Below, piece by piece: positions 25,301 through 33,550 of a DNA stretch of 64,000 bases; position 1 is the first letter of the stretch, and the number at the start of each line of letters is the position of its first letter. The position numbers were made by a program, and so were the translations under genes. The DNA is from Saccharibacillus endophyticus (GTDB taxonomy: Bacteria > Bacillota > Bacilli > Paenibacillales > Paenibacillaceae): positions 496,001 to 560,000 of the forward strand of contig NZ_JAAZWE010000001.1 of assembly GCF_013185185.1 (NCBI RefSeq), written 5' to 3'. Below the pieces are notes generated by a model that searched no databases, was not told the DNA's origin, and saw only the letters and a list, made by a program, of their open reading frames with translations.

Positions 25301-25758
25301 AGGCCTAAGTCGCTTAAGCTTGGATGATCGGCAGGTCGGGTACCGAGCGGCCAATGGAATTTGCGTTCTTCTTCTTTGATCGGCATGTCGTTGATCGAGG
25401 CGAATCGGCGCTGCATCAATCCGTTTTCGGCGAATTCCCAATTCTCGTTGCCGTAAGATCTGAACCAGTTGTTGCTATCGTCGCGCCATTCGTAAGCAAA
25501 GCGTACCGCGATGCGGTTATCCGTAAACGACCACAATTCTTTGATCAGTCGGTAATCGAGTTCTTTGGCCCATTTGCGGGTGAGCAAAGAGACGATGGCT
25601 TCGCGGCCCGTGATAAATTCGCTCCGGTTTCTCCAATAACAATCTTCGGTGTACACCAGCGAAACGCGCTGCGGATCGCGGCTGTTCCAGCTGTCTTCGG
25701 CCACGCGGGTTTTTTGGATTGCCGTTTCGAGAGTGAATGGAGGGTTCAAGTTTTGCAT
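25297..25758 (-). CDS. NTF2-like (DUF1348) protein
   Basis: 153 residues of the nuclear-transport-factor-2 fold, DUF1348 subgroup: an N-terminal helix ([20 protein letters not shown]), then [12 protein letters not shown], and the beta-sheet end ([19 protein letters not shown], then ENWEF). These small cone-shaped proteins bind hydrophobic ligands; many have no assigned reaction. ATG at 25758 with GAGGAAAT upstream. It is the first gene of an operon with the TetR gene it overlaps by 4 bp. Confidence 0.88.
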   Translation of the reverse strand: MQNLNPPFTLETAIQKTRVAEDSWNSRDPQRVSLVYTEDCYWRNRSEFITGREAIVSLLTRKWAKELDYRLIKELWSFTDNRIAVRFAYEWRDDSNNWFRSYGNENWEFAENGLMQRRFASINDMPIKEEERKFHWPLGTRPADHPSLSDLGL

Positions 25759-25790
25759 GATTATTTCCTCGCTTTCTATACTGTTTGTCT

Positions 25791-25819
25791 CAGTATAAAC
25801 CGATCGGTTTAGAAGCGCA
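25791..25819 (-). promoter_or_regulatory. TetR operator inside the NTF2-TetR promoter
   Basis: TAAACCGATCGGTTTA (25796-25811) is a perfect 16-bp palindrome. On the minus strand TTGCGC, 17 bp, TATACT form a promoter whose spacer is filled by this palindrome. A bound TetR dimer would block polymerase. Confidence 0.85.
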
Positions 25820-26314
25820 AGTTCATATTTTTCTTTTCGCAGAATACACATTCCGTGATCGTTATAGGACGCATGGAATCGGTCATAAGCGTTGGTATTA
25901 AGGGCTGCATGTGCATGCAAGATTTGCGCAAACAGGCGGGATATGAAGAAAAAAAGCATTGTGCATGCACGACTTGGAACGAAAAAGCATCGTAAGACAA
26001 TTTTCGGCGAGATCGGCTTAGATCTGACCGAGCGGCTAATCCGATTACGCGATACGATAAGTATTGAGTCGTTCGTTCATCGCGGATGCACAACTTAGCG
26101 AAGGTACGGCGATTGAGTAAATGAAGAAAACGTTGGAGGAAATGCTTTTGATGAACGGATGATTGAAGTAAGTGTTTGAAAATTGGAGCAGCCAAGCGAA
26201 TTTTTCGACGGCAGAAGGTCATTAATTCGCTTATATACATATGTACAAAATACGGATTTTGTGAATAAGTATTAAATCTTTTATATCATATGGAACATCT
26301 TCGATCAAAAACAT
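25820..26314. other. Gene-free stretch, possibly decayed coding sequence
   Basis: About 500 bp with no supported gene. A plus-strand frame at 25892-26098 shows a protein-like patch ([20 protein letters not shown]) without start site, broken afterwards by several stops. GTGCATGCA occurs twice (around 25910 and 25968). I see no promoter aimed at a neighbour except that of the NTF2-like operon. Confidence 0.35.
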
Positions 26315-26361
26315 AAAAAGCTGTAGTTACCTCTTGAATCCCGGCAACTGCAGCTTTTTAT
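26315..26361 (-). terminator. Terminator near the end of the GH3 gene
   Basis: AAAAGCTGTAGTT and AACTGCAGCTTTTT form a stem with a 14-nt loop, with T on one side and A on the other. It lies 65 bp after the GH3 stop on the minus strand and can act in both directions. Confidence 0.75.
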
Positions 26362-26425
26362 TTGATTTACCGTTGTTTTAGACGTTTAAGCCCATATTTA
26401 TCAACGGTTTCTTCAAGCGGTCCAC

Positions 26426-28705
26426 TTAACTTATTTTCGAGTTATTTGCAGCTTGCAAGATTCCCTGCATCATGTCCTCAGTAAAAGCGCCGTTACTCAT
26501 TACACATGCATTATGCAAGGTTGTGCCCAAGATCATTTCTTGCATCCCGGCACCCAAACCCTCATTATTACTTGGATTTGCTTGTGACTGCATAGCTTTC
26601 ATTATTTCTGCTCCGACAGGATTATCCATTAAATCTCCGAAAGTCGAATGTCTTGTCAAAATGTTAGGGATAACCGTTGTCGAATGAACGTAGACGGTTT
26701 TGCGTTGCAAAATTTCACGAGAAGATGAACCGATTAAAATATCGAAGCTTCCCGTCTCCACATGCCAGTCGTTTATTTTAGTATTGTAATAAGCAAAAGC
26801 TCTCTTTTCCAACTTAAACGTTACGATTTTTTCTTCGCTTGGATAAAGGTGAACTTTTTCGAATCCTTTTAACTCTTTTTCCGGTCTGGAAATCTTGCTT
26901 TCGATGTCCCTTACATAAAGTTGGATAATTTCTTTTCCTTCCATATCCCCCGTATTTTTCACCTTGATCGAAACAGTAATTGAATCGGTATCCTGAATTT
27001 CATCGCGATTTACTTGGATGTTGCTGTATTCAAAGCTTGTGTAACTCAATCCGTATCCGAACGGAAACAATGGTTCAACGTCTCTAGTATCGTAATGCCT
27101 GTAACCAACAAATATTCCTTCGCTATAGTCGGCCGTTTCTCCATCTCCGGGGAAGTGTAAATACGAAGGGTTGTGAGCCAACTTCTTAGGGAATGTTTCA
27201 GCCAATTTTCCGCTCGGATTAGCCAGTCCGAATATCAAATCAGCAATAGCTCCTCCTAATGCCTGTCCTCCCAAGTAACCTTCAAGTACCGCTTTTACCT
27301 GATCAAGCCAAGGCATTTCAATAGGTGCCCCATTGCTTAAAACGACAATTACATTGCTTTGAACTTTGGCGACTTCTTCGATCAAAACTCTATGGCTTAC
27401 AGGTATGCTCAAATATTTACGATCAAATCCTTCCGATTCGTAGCTTTCGGGCAGCCCGGCAAAGATTACCGCAATCTCCGTTTTCTTCGCTAGCTCAACG
27501 GCCTCTGAGATCAGCTGTTCATCCGCCTCGTCGCGATCGAGGGAATAACCTTCGGCAAAATCGAGTACAGTGGTAGGCAAGGCTGCTTTTTGCATCTCTT
27601 CAAAAATATCGTCGACTTTTGTAGGATTAATATGTGAGCTGCCTCCGCCTTGAAATCTCGGTTTCTTTGCGAAAGCTCCTATCACCGCAACGGATTTCAC
27701 CGATCGAAGAGGTAGAATTCGATCTTCATTCTTTAGCAATACCATGCTTTCGCGCGCTGCTTCCCTAGCTATCTTATGATGTTCGTTCTTGTCATAGGCA
27801 GCATTTTGCTTCTTGTTTTCTACTGCCTGAAAAACGATTTTCAATATCCTCTCCACACTCTGATCAAGCTTCTCCAATGAAAGTTTACCTGTTTGTACAG
27901 CTTCAATAATTTTTTTCTCTCCCATTCCTCCGCTTGCCGGCATTTCAAGCTCAAGCCCCGCTTCAATACCGTCATCCAGTTCGTTTACAGCCCCCCAATC
28001 GGACATGACCAACCCTTCGAAACCCCATTCTTCCTTGAGAATTTCAGTCAACAATTTTTTATTTTCAGAACAGTAGCTGCCGTTCACTTTATTATAAGCG
28101 GCCATTACAGTCCAAGGTTGTCCGTCCTTCACGGCTTGTTCGAAACTGGCCAAGTAGATTTCTCTCAATGTACGTTCGTCAACTACGGCATCGACAGACA
28201 TCCTTTTGAACTCTTGATTATTTACCGCGAAATGCTTGATGGAAGTCCCCACACCTTGGCTTTGAACTCCCTTGATATAACTAGCCGCAAGACTGCTCGA
28301 TAAATAAGGATCTTCTGAGAAATATTCAAAGTTCCTTCCGCACAACGGCGAGCGCTTGATATTGACACTCGGTCCAAGCACAATAGATACATCTTCTGCT
28401 TGAGCTTCCCTCCCGATAGTCGCTCCCGTTCTATTGATCAAATCTTTATCCCAAGAGCAAGCTAGTCCGGCGGCGGAAGGGAAGCAGGTCGACGGAAGGC
28501 TTTTATTGATTCCGAGATGGTCGGTATCTCCTTCCTGTTTTCTCAAACCATGCGGTCCGTCTGTCATCATGACGGACGGAATACCCAATCTCTCGATTTC
28601 CTTCGTATTCCAAAAATCTTTACCGGAGCAAAGACCGGCCTTTTCTTCCAAAGTCATTTGTTTCAGTAACTCTTTAATATTTCTCATCGGTTTAATTTGT
28701 TGCAT
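26426..28705 (-). CDS. Beta-glucosidase-type glycoside hydrolase, GH3
   Basis: 759 residues with the full GH3 layout: N-terminal (beta/alpha) barrel starting with LLKQMTLEEKAGLCSGKDFW, substrate motifs MTDGPHGLR and KHFAVNN, the nucleophile Asp in VMSDWGAV, a second sandwich domain (SVAVIGAFAKKPRFQGGGSS), and a C-terminal fibronectin-III-like domain (SYTSFEYSNI, then KVKNTGDMEGKEIIQLYV). No signal peptide: it acts on imported oligosaccharides, removing a terminal beta-linked sugar. ATG at 28705 with GGAGG nine nt upstream; that site lies inside the 3' remnant of a lost transporter gene (28692-28766). The gene is more AT-rich than its neighbours. Confidence 0.9.
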   Translation of the reverse strand: MQQIKPMRNIKELLKQMTLEEKAGLCSGKDFWNTKEIERLGIPSVMMTDGPHGLRKQEGDTDHLGINKSLPSTCFPSAAGLACSWDKDLINRTGATIGREAQAEDVSIVLGPSVNIKRSPLCGRNFEYFSEDPYLSSSLAASYIKGVQSQGVGTSIKHFAVNNQEFKRMSVDAVVDERTLREIYLASFEQAVKDGQPWTVMAAYNKVNGSYCSENKKLLTEILKEEWGFEGLVMSDWGAVNELDDGIEAGLELEMPASGGMGEKKIIEAVQTGKLSLEKLDQSVERILKIVFQAVENKKQNAAYDKNEHHKIAREAARESMVLLKNEDRILPLRSVKSVAVIGAFAKKPRFQGGGSSHINPTKVDDIFEEMQKAALPTTVLDFAEGYSLDRDEADEQLISEAVELAKKTEIAVIFAGLPESYESEGFDRKYLSIPVSHRVLIEEVAKVQSNVIVVLSNGAPIEMPWLDQVKAVLEGYLGGQALGGAIADLIFGLANPSGKLAETFPKKLAHNPSYLHFPGDGETADYSEGIFVGYRHYDTRDVEPLFPFGYGLSYTSFEYSNIQVNRDEIQDTDSITVSIKVKNTGDMEGKEIIQLYVRDIESKISRPEKELKGFEKVHLYPSEEKIVTFKLEKRAFAYYNTKINDWHVETGSFDILIGSSSREILQRKTVYVHSTTVIPNILTRHSTFGDLMDNPVGAEIMKAMQSQANPSNNEGLGAGMQEMILGTTLHNACVMSNGAFTEDMMQGILQAANNSKIS

Positions 28706-28766
28706 TCTTCCGAGCCTCCAGTTCTTTTACGATTTGCGAATATTTCTTGTCGAGATCATATCCCCG
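28692..28766 (-). pseudogene. 3' remnant of a GPH sugar symporter gene
   Basis: A minus-strand frame of 24 codons plus stop reads YDLDKKYSQIVKELEARK before ending, nearly the same as the C-terminus of the intact symporter at 32051 (YDLDKKYPQIVKELEARK). A stop lies directly upstream, so nothing else is left. The remnant contains the ribosome-binding site of the GH3 gene and overlaps its start codon. The ancestral order was therefore symporter then GH3, with overlapping genes; the body of the symporter has been lost and the epimerase gene now sits there. Confidence 0.85.
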
Positions 28767-28797
28767 TTATTATTTATTCCATATCGGATTCAACGTT

Positions 28798-30357
28798 TTA
28801 ATCACTAATCTTCCGACTCGCAAGCAGCTCCGTTTCCACATCCAGCTCCGACACCACTTTTTTGTAGACGCGCCCTTCTCCTTCGGCGTGCAAAGGATTC
28901 CACACCTGCGCAAAAAACGGTTCTCGTTTGGCGCGTTCTCGATAATTCCAGCTCTCTCGCTCGCACTGCGGACAGAAGTGCCCGCCTTCCAACATCAGCG
29001 TGGGACTCGCTGAAAACGAATGTCCGAACGCGCATTCAAAATCAAGCTTACCGCTCCAATCGCCGGTGGTCATCTCTGTCGAAAGGCACGTTCCCCCACG
29101 GAATGCTGCGGCGCCTCTGATATCTTCAAGATTTAGGCCCGAAGCTGGTTTGGATTCTTCGTAACCGTGGTTCAGCCGGATGACGGTATCCCATTGTTCG
29201 AATTTTCTCATGTCAGATAGTCGATCAGGCAAGGTTTCCCAATTCGTTTTACTGCCCCAATAGGCTTCGATCTTTGCCTCGTCTTTGTCTTCGATGAATC
29301 GGATGGTGCCGCGTTCTTTGACCGCCTGTTTTCGGATCGTCCGTTTGATCATTTTCCCCATGAACTTTTGCCCGCCGGGCAGTTTGGTTATGACCTTGGC
29401 GACTGGGACGAGTGCTCCTAAGTTATCGAGATAACTGCGGTAAAAATAATCCATCGAATCGCTGCGAAAATGCAGGCGATGCTCCAGTTTGTCGGAATCG
29501 AGATAATATTGTCCGTGAAAATTCCGCGTCGCGTACCATTTGGGTTCGATCAGATGATCCAGGTTGCTGATGCCTAATTTCCCGTACATGGCCCGATACA
29601 TATCGAGTGTGCTGACCCGGCAGCTCTCCCCGCCTCCGACATTATAAATATGTCGCCAAAACCCGGGGTCCAAGCTTTCATCGATATCGAATATGCACAG
29701 ATTTCGCATCAATCGACCGGAGTCGCGATCGGATACGTATTCCAGCACGTTTTCCAAGCAGTTATGAAACATGATCGGATCTTCAATCTTGCTCATCGCC
29801 GGGCCCATGATTCCGGTCTGCCGGAGACTTACCCAGTAACGCAGTCCCGATTCGATCACCATACGCTCGGCCGCAATTTTCGATACGGCGTAATAATCGT
29901 AGACGCTCGGCTTCAGCGGGTCGCCGACGCGTCCCCAATGGATTGGCGGCATTCGGTCGCCTGTCTGGGCCACCGTGCCGATATAGACAAATCGCGTATG
30001 CGTTTCGCGGCCGCTTTCTTTGATCGCTTCAACAATATTGAACGCGGAACCGTAGTTGACTCTCATCGCGATTTCCGGAAACTCATCCGCAGCGGGAGAT
30101 ACGAAAGCGGCGATATGCAAGATGATATCGGCCTTCTTCACGCATTCGTTCACTAAGTCCCGGTCAAGTAGGTCGCCGTATACGACTTCAATCCCTTCGA
30201 TTTGTTCGTAGGCGTTCAATTTGGCGCGACTGCCCGGCGTGTCCAGATCAAGCAGAAGCAGTTCGCATTTGTCCAGATCGTTTTTCATCAATTTGAGCGT
30301 TTCGATACCCATATTGCCTGCCGCTCCGGTAATCATGACTTTCTTTTTTGACTTCAT
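28798..30357 (-). CDS. NAD-dependent epimerase/dehydratase with Cys-rich C-terminal extension
   Basis: 519 residues. The first ~300 are an extended SDR (epimerase) domain: MITGAAGNMG for NAD, DLLDRDL, IAAFVSP, and the catalytic YDYYAVSK with Tyr and Lys. Ordinary family members stop near residue 300-330; here ~200 residues follow, containing CAFGHSFSASPTLMLEGG and then HFCPQCERE, which could hold a metal ion. I do not know this extension. The ATG at 30357 has only a weak AGAGAAG upstream. It is divergent from the TetR gene at 30531 and upstream of GH3, so it belongs to the saccharide locus. Substrate unknown, likely a sugar derivative. Confidence 0.8.
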   Translation of the reverse strand: MKSKKKVMITGAAGNMGIETLKLMKNDLDKCELLLLDLDTPGSRAKLNAYEQIEGIEVVYGDLLDRDLVNECVKKADIILHIAAFVSPAADEFPEIAMRVNYGSAFNIVEAIKESGRETHTRFVYIGTVAQTGDRMPPIHWGRVGDPLKPSVYDYYAVSKIAAERMVIESGLRYWVSLRQTGIMGPAMSKIEDPIMFHNCLENVLEYVSDRDSGRLMRNLCIFDIDESLDPGFWRHIYNVGGGESCRVSTLDMYRAMYGKLGISNLDHLIEPKWYATRNFHGQYYLDSDKLEHRLHFRSDSMDYFYRSYLDNLGALVPVAKVITKLPGGQKFMGKMIKRTIRKQAVKERGTIRFIEDKDEAKIEAYWGSKTNWETLPDRLSDMRKFEQWDTVIRLNHGYEESKPASGLNLEDIRGAAAFRGGTCLSTEMTTGDWSGKLDFECAFGHSFSASPTLMLEGGHFCPQCERESWNYRERAKREPFFAQVWNPLHAEGEGRVYKKVVSELDVETELLASRKISD

Positions 30358-30383
30358 CTTCTCTCACCTGCATCGTGGATTTA

Positions 30384-30427
30384 TTGACAAATCATTCGTC
30401 TAACCTCAGAATACAGACACAGTGTCT
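30384..30427 (+). promoter_or_regulatory. TetR gene promoter with AGACACAGTGTCT operator
   Basis: TTGACA (30384-30389) and CAGAAT (30407-30412) are 17 bp apart on the plus strand. The 13-bp palindrome AGACAC-A-GTGTCT (30415-30427) follows directly, over the start point. GTGTCTATT recurs near 30485. It lies between the divergent epimerase and TetR genes and probably controls both. Confidence 0.65.
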
Positions 30428-30530
30428 ATTCAACAACCACCAGTCTATTCGGAAAATGATGCGATATCGACACTTTCATTCTCCGTGTCTATTTCCGCGA
30501 AAAAATAATCGATTCCAAGGAGAAGACGGT

Positions 30531-31088
30531 ATGAATCAACGCGAAAAATTAACCAAGATGCTGCTCAAGCAAGGCTTGATCCGGTTGCTGAAGCAAAAAA
30601 ACATCAATCGGATCAACGTCAAAGAATTATGTGCCGAAGCCGGACTCAATCGTTCCACCTTCTACCTGCATTACGACGGCGTTTTTCATTTGCTCGAAGA
30701 GCTCGAACAGGAGATCATCGGCAAGACCAAAGAATATCTATCGAAAATCGAAGCCGACAATGATAGCATCGCGTATATCCGCGCTTTTTTGGACCATATT
30801 CAAAAAAACGGCGACCTCTACACTTTGATGCTTTTGAGATCGGATGAGCTCTCTTCTTTTCCGAAGCGCTTGATCAACGAAGTATTGAACAATATCGATA
30901 ACGACCTGCGTTTGAATGTGCCCGAGCAGCTGAAAGACTATATTTACGCCTATCTGGTCAACGGAAGTCTCAGCATCATGCAGGAATGGATCCGACGCGA
31001 ATTCACGGTATCCAGCTCGGAAATCGCGAATTTGATCTACTCATTAGCCGACTCTTCGATGCAGGCCTTCATGTCTCGCAACGAATAA
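30531..31088 (+). CDS. TetR/AcrR family regulator, DhaS-like
   Basis: 185 residues. The helix-turn-helix reads INRINVKELCAEAGLNRSTF followed by YLHYDGVFHLLEELEQEI, the pattern of the TetR branch that includes DhaS (regulator of dihydroxyacetone kinase); the C-terminal domain is all helical. ATG at 30531 with AAGGAGA upstream; the frame extends to 30348 but covers the promoter. It is divergent from the epimerase gene, with a 13-bp palindrome between. Probable local repressor of the epimerase-GH3 genes. Confidence 0.85.
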   Translation: MNQREKLTKMLLKQGLIRLLKQKNINRINVKELCAEAGLNRSTFYLHYDGVFHLLEELEQEIIGKTKEYLSKIEADNDSIAYIRAFLDHIQKNGDLYTLMLLRSDELSSFPKRLINEVLNNIDNDLRLNVPEQLKDYIYAYLVNGSLSIMQEWIRREFTVSSSEIANLIYSLADSSMQAFMSRNE

Positions 31089-31172
31089 TGACTGTCGAAA
31101 TTCCAGAACGCCGCCTTTATAGGCATAGGAAAAGGTAATGTACGTTCATACATGTTCGTTAGTTCCGAGGCG

Positions 31173-32006
31173 TCAAAGGGTCAAGCCCCCGTCGACCGCG
31201 ATCACCGAGCCGGTCATGTAAGCAGATCGATCCGAGGCCAAAAAGACGACGGTCTCCGCGATATCCGACGGGTCCGCAAATCGGCCGATCCGCATATTGG
31301 GGAATTCTTCCGGCACATAACCGGACTCCTGCATCATCAAGGGAACGGCTTGCGTCAAAGGCGTATCGACGCCTCCCGGACAAATCGCGTTGATCCTTAC
31401 GCCTTTGCGCACGTATTCGATCGCTGCCGCTTTGGTCAGTCCGATCACGGCATGCTTGCTCGCGGTATAAGCGGACATGCTGTGTTCGGCGCGCAGGCCC
31501 GCCGTGGACGCCGTATTGATAATCGAACCGATTCCTTGGGCATGCATGATTTTAAGCACCTTTTTCAAGCCGAGAAACACGCCTCGTACATTGACGCTCA
31601 TGATCCGGTCGAATTCCGCTGCGTCCAGATCTTCGATTAAAGAGAACTTTTGCAGAATGCCGGCATTATTGAAAAATACGTCGATTCGGCCGTAAGCGTC
31701 GATCGCGGCTTGAACGTAGCGTTCGACGTCTTCTTCGCGGGAAACGTCGGCCTGTACGAATAAGGACTCGCCTCCCTGCTTGCGGATCAAGTCGGCCGTT
31801 TCTTCGCCGGTTTCGGCATTGAAATCGACGGCGACCACCGTATAACCGGCGGCAGACAATGCAAGCGCCGCTGAACGTCCGATTCCGCCGCCGGCTCCGG
31901 TGATGATCGAGATCGCTCCCTTCGTGGCCTGTTGTCGGACGGAACTTTTGACGATCGTTTTCGGGTTTTCGGACGGTTCGCCCGGCATGGAATGTTCAGT
32001 ATGCAT
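31173..32006 (-). CDS. SDR family oxidoreductase
   Basis: 277 residues with a ~30-residue N-terminal extension, then the classical SDR core: TGAGGGIG for NAD(P), NNAG, catalytic Ser and YTASK, and CPGGVDTPL after it. It is most like glucose-1-dehydrogenase/3-oxoacyl reductase type enzymes. It lies 44 bp after the GPH symporter and in the same operon as the GH78 rhamnosidase, so oxidation of a released sugar, for example L-rhamnose, is a reasonable guess; SDR-type L-rhamnose 1-dehydrogenases exist. ATG at 32006 has AAAAAGGAG upstream. It converges on the TetR gene at 31088 with no clear terminator between. Confidence 0.88.
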   Translation of the reverse strand: MHTEHSMPGEPSENPKTIVKSSVRQQATKGAISIITGAGGGIGRSAALALSAAGYTVVAVDFNAETGEETADLIRKQGGESLFVQADVSREEDVERYVQAAIDAYGRIDVFFNNAGILQKFSLIEDLDAAEFDRIMSVNVRGVFLGLKKVLKIMHAQGIGSIINTASTAGLRAEHSMSAYTASKHAVIGLTKAAAIEYVRKGVRINAICPGGVDTPLTQAVPLMMQESGYVPEEFPNMRIGRFADPSDIAETVVFLASDRSAYMTGSVIAVDGGLTL

Positions 32007-32050
32007 GATAGTAATCTCCTTTTTGTGAACGGATAGGCCGTATGGGTGTC

Positions 32051-33493
32051 TTAATTGTTCGCCTGTTTTCTAGCTTCCAATTCTTTGACGATTTGCGGGT
32101 ACTTCTTGTCCAGGTCGTATTTGCGAAGGAGCAGATAACTGACAACGAACAAAGCAAACGGCAGGTATATGGTCAAGGCCAAAATGCTCGCGATAGCGGA
32201 ATCGGATTGAACGGCCAAGGTTCCGTCGTAGCTGCCGAAAGCCAGAATCCATCCGATCATGGCCGTACCGATCCCCATGCCGACTTTTTGTCCGAAACTG
32301 CTGCCGCTGTTCGCCATGCCGACAATACGCTTGCCGGACTGCCATTCCCCGTATTCGATCGTATTGGCGAGCAGCACACCGCTGACCGCCATCATCGGAA
32401 TCATGGCAAACGTAGAAAATGAACCGAAAATCAAAGCGCCTAAAAAGCTATACGGCATGAAGCAGCGGATGCCTGTCGATGCAATGCCGATCAGAAAACC
32501 GATCTGTGCGGTACGCGTTATGCCGTATTTTTTAATCATTGGGCCTACAAGCGCGAAGCCTATAAGGACGGGCAGAAGACCTACAGCTCCCATGACACCG
32601 ACCAAATTTTCGTTTCCGAGAATATACTTGGTGTAATAAACGTTTGTCGAACCAGAAATAGAGTTGGACATTTGATATAAAATATTAATAAAAAGCATGA
32701 TGACCCAATATTTATTTTTGAACAACAACCTGATGCTTTCCCGAAAAGTGACTCGGTCTTCTTCTGCCGTTTCTTTGAGTCGGTCTCCGTCTACTTTTTC
32801 TTCGGAAGACAAAAACGTGGTCAATAACGCAAGACCTGATAGAATACCCAGCGTGACGCCGATGATGATCCAAGCTTTCTGATCGCCGCCGAGCATGTTG
32901 GACATCGGGATCAAAAAGATGGCGACGGCCATGCCTATGGCATATCCGAAGGCGGCCCGCGTAATACCCATTTTTCCGCGTTCTTCCGTGCTTCGCGTAC
33001 GCAAAGCCATCAGACTTCCGAGAGGAATCGCGATAGCGGAATAGACGAAGCCGGTTGCCAAAGTGATCGTCACGAAAGCGTAAACGTACTTCACCGAATC
33101 GGAAGCGCTTACAGGAACGGTAAACAATAAAATGATGGAAGCGATGGCTGGAACGATCATCCATAAAAACCAGGGGCGCGCTTTTCCGTATTTTGATTTC
33201 GTCGAATCCACGATCTTTCCCATCATCAGATCGATAAAAGCGTCCAATATCCGGGTCAACAGCATGATGGTACCCACAGCTGCCGCCGCTAATCCGATTT
33301 TATCCGTGTAGAAAAACGTAAGCATCCCGGCCAAGCCGCTGATGGAATTGACCGCGACCATCGAAGCGCCGTCGCCGAGGTAATGCTTAAGGGTCATCGT
33401 TTTTTGAATTCCGTCGGCATCGACGCCGAGCGTTTTTTTCGGTTTGCTTGCGATCGGATCCAGTCGATTGATCTCGTTTTTTTCGGCTTTCAT
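32051..33493 (-). CDS. Glycoside-pentoside-hexuronide (GPH) cation symporter
   Basis: 480 residues with about twelve membrane segments, of the MelB/XynB/UidB family, which imports glycosides with sodium or protons. Visible family features: an N-terminal cytoplasmic lead into LKHYLGDGASMVAVNSISGL, the motif DAFIDLMMGKIVDSTKSKYG between the second and third segments, and RPWFLWMIVPAI. The C-terminal YDLDKKYPQIVKELEARK is a cytoplasmic helix. It stands between the GH78 rhamnosidase and SDR genes in one operon, so the cargo is probably a rhamnose-containing oligosaccharide or its monomer. A 12-bp hairpin separates it from GH78. The same C-terminus survives as a fragment at 28692. Confidence 0.9.
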   Translation of the reverse strand: MKAEKNEINRLDPIASKPKKTLGVDADGIQKTMTLKHYLGDGASMVAVNSISGLAGMLTFFYTDKIGLAAAAVGTIMLLTRILDAFIDLMMGKIVDSTKSKYGKARPWFLWMIVPAIASIILLFTVPVSASDSVKYVYAFVTITLATGFVYSAIAIPLGSLMALRTRSTEERGKMGITRAAFGYAIGMAVAIFLIPMSNMLGGDQKAWIIIGVTLGILSGLALLTTFLSSEEKVDGDRLKETAEEDRVTFRESIRLLFKNKYWVIMLFINILYQMSNSISGSTNVYYTKYILGNENLVGVMGAVGLLPVLIGFALVGPMIKKYGITRTAQIGFLIGIASTGIRCFMPYSFLGALIFGSFSTFAMIPMMAVSGVLLANTIEYGEWQSGKRIVGMANSGSSFGQKVGMGIGTAMIGWILAFGSYDGTLAVQSDSAIASILALTIYLPFALFVVSYLLLRKYDLDKKYPQIVKELEARKQANN

Positions 33494-33514
33494 GGGCTTC
33501 CTCCTAGTTATGAA

Positions 33515-33542
33515 GGGAAAAGGGAATCGTTTCCCTTTTCCC
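33515..33542 (-). other. Perfect 12-bp intergenic hairpin within the GH78 operon
   Basis: GGGAAAAGGGAA (33515-33526) and TTCCCTTTTCCC (33531-33542) pair exactly around a 4-nt loop. On the minus strand there is no following U tract, so it is more likely a processing or stability element between the GH78 and symporter messages than a strong terminator. Confidence 0.7.
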
Positions 33543-33550
33543 GGACTCCG

